From assembly GCA_020403245.1 (NCBI GenBank), contig JADBYA010000057.1, positions 1-64,000 of the forward strand: DNA of 64,000 nt, written 5' to 3'. This DNA is from Flavobacterium sp. (lineage in GTDB: Bacteria > Bacteroidota > Bacteroidia > Flavobacteriales > Flavobacteriaceae). How positions within the stretch are numbered: the stretch's first letter is position 1; each line of letters opens with the position of its first letter. Below the pieces are notes generated by a model. It searched no databases and was not told the origin of the DNA. It worked only from the letters and a program-made list of their open reading frames with translations. Both the position numbers and the translations under genes were made by a program. Positions 63,015 through 64,000 of the stretch are shown here, piece after piece.

Positions 63015-64000
63015 ATGAAATACACAACACGACCACAAGCTATTTTACTACTTGCAGACGGAACTATTTTTTATGGGAAATCTATTGGAATTTCTGGAAA
63101 AACTTTTGGAGAAGTTTGCTTTAATACAGGAATGACAGGTTATCAAGAAATATTTACTGATCCATCTTATTTTGGACAAATCATGGTGGCTACTAATCCA
63201 CACATTGGGAACTATGGTGTAAATTCAGAAGAAGTTGAGTCGGAAAAAATAATGATTTCGGGATTGGTATGTAAAAATTTTAGCTTTAATCATTCACGTC
63301 CTGATTCCGAAAGTAATCTTTATGACTATTTTGAAAACCAAAATTTGATTTGTATTTCAGATGTTGACACACGTGCTTTGGTGAGTTATATTAGAGATAA
63401 TGGCGCTCAAAATGCTGTGATTTGCACAGACGGAACTTCAATTGAGGAATTAAAAACGCTATTGACCAACATACCAAATATGGAAGGATTAGAATTGGCT
63501 TCCAAAGTATCAACAACTGAACCTTATTTTTTTGGGAATGAAAATGCAACATTTAAAATTTCAGCTTTGGATTTAGGGATTAAAAGAAATATCCTGAGAA
63601 ACTTGGCAAAAAGAGATTGTTATATTAAAGTGTTTCCATACAATACAACATTTGAAGACTTAAAAGCATTTAATCCAGATGGTTATTTTTTATCTAATGG
63701 ACCAGGTGATCCTGAACCTTTGGAACAAGTTATTGGAGTTGCACAAGAAATTATTGCATCTGATACACCCGTTTTTGGAATATGTTTAGGACATCAAATT
63801 ATTGGTTTAGCTAATGGAATTTCAACCTATAAAATGTTTAACGGTCACAGAGGAATTAATCATCCGGTCATGAATATCTTGACTGGAAAAGGTGAAATCA
63901 CCTCTCAAAACCACGGATTTGCAGTGAATAGAGAAGAATTGGAAAAACATAACGATTTGGAAATCACACACTACCATCTCAATGATAATACAGTAGCTGG
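63015..64000 (+). CDS. carA: Carbamoyl-phosphate synthase small chain, partial
   Basis: Glutaminase subunit that supplies ammonia for carbamoyl phosphate in pyrimidine and arginine synthesis. The 328 codons seen run open to the right edge. FGEVCFNTGMTGYQEIFTDP and GLVCKNFS are typical of the N-terminal domain. The GATase domain has the nucleophile Cys257 in FGICLGHQIIGLANG and TSQNHGFAV. The C-terminal end with the last catalytic residues is outside the window. carB is not seen. It is a separate transcript from the ribosomal cluster. Confidence 0.96.
   Translation, partial: MKYTTRPQAILLLADGTIFYGKSIGISGKTFGEVCFNTGMTGYQEIFTDPSYFGQIMVATNPHIGNYGVNSEEVESEKIMISGLVCKNFSFNHSRPDSESNLYDYFENQNLICISDVDTRALVSYIRDNGAQNAVICTDGTSIEELKTLLTNIPNMEGLELASKVSTTEPYFFGNENATFKISALDLGIKRNILRNLAKRDCYIKVFPYNTTFEDLKAFNPDGYFLSNGPGDPEPLEQVIGVAQEIIASDTPVFGICLGHQIIGLANGISTYKMFNGHRGINHPVMNILTGKGEITSQNHGFAVNREELEKHNDLEITHYHLNDNTVA

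Overview
The window looks like a chromosomal segment of a Flavobacterium-type bacterium (Flavobacteriaceae, Bacteroidota). The pointers are low GC, A-rich start regions with little Shine-Dalgarno signal, promoters of the TTTG-N19/21-TAnnTTTG type, a type IX secretion sorting tail, an S46 dipeptidyl peptidase, LES-type lipoproteins, and an S10/spc/alpha ribosomal cluster without a tuf gene. Almost everything is chromosomal housekeeping. No prophage, integrative element, CRISPR array or intact insertion sequence is visible.

Layout. 1-5.1 kb: tRNA-Val, folC, an exbB-exbD pair facing a TonB-like gene, and a glutamate-type dehydrogenase preceded by three 32-bp direct repeats. 5-11 kb: anmK, a DUF6268-type outer-membrane protein, an acyl-CoA dehydrogenase, a short-chain dehydrogenase, a DinD-like/SprT-like pair and a surface-lipoprotein candidate. 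11-20 kb: mannose-1-phosphate guanylyltransferase, an MlaE/MlaF lipid transporter, a glycosyltransferase and methyltransferase, a FabH-like synthase, a truncated globin and gcvP. 20-30.6 kb: a degenerate UbiA-like membrane protein, a DUF4143 ATPase behind a repeated operator, an M3 peptidase, purE-purK, a PIN toxin-antitoxin pair, and hpt, adk, a CNNM transporter and obgE. 30.6-45 kb: secreted proteases (M43 with a T9SS tail; S46), mpl, a tandem 125-bp palindromic array, radC, yjjG, rarA, rhomboid, Uma2, rlmB and an Omp85 protein. 45.3-62.9 kb: rpsL to rplQ in one direction, including secY, infA, rpmJ and rpoA. 63 kb to the end: carA, cut by the window edge.

Functional themes are purine salvage and synthesis (purE, purK, hpt, adk), envelope and peptidoglycan work (anmK, mpl, MlaEF, ExbBD/TonB, Omp85), protein and peptide degradation (M3, M43, S46, rhomboid), DNA maintenance (radC, rarA, SprT-like, DinD-like), and the translation core.

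The most unusual signal is in the spacers. At least eight gene junctions carry hairpin-like sequences whose two arms are built from degenerate heptamers in strict 7-bp register. Each locus has its own heptamer word, and the opposite arm carries its reverse complement. Most lie between same-strand genes; one interrupts the ribosomal operon with about 20 heptamers. Separately, two promoter regions (gdh-like and the DUF4143 ATPase) carry three repeats spaced 32-33 bp apart, and short palindromic repeats sit in frame inside gcvP, rlmB and the Omp85 gene.
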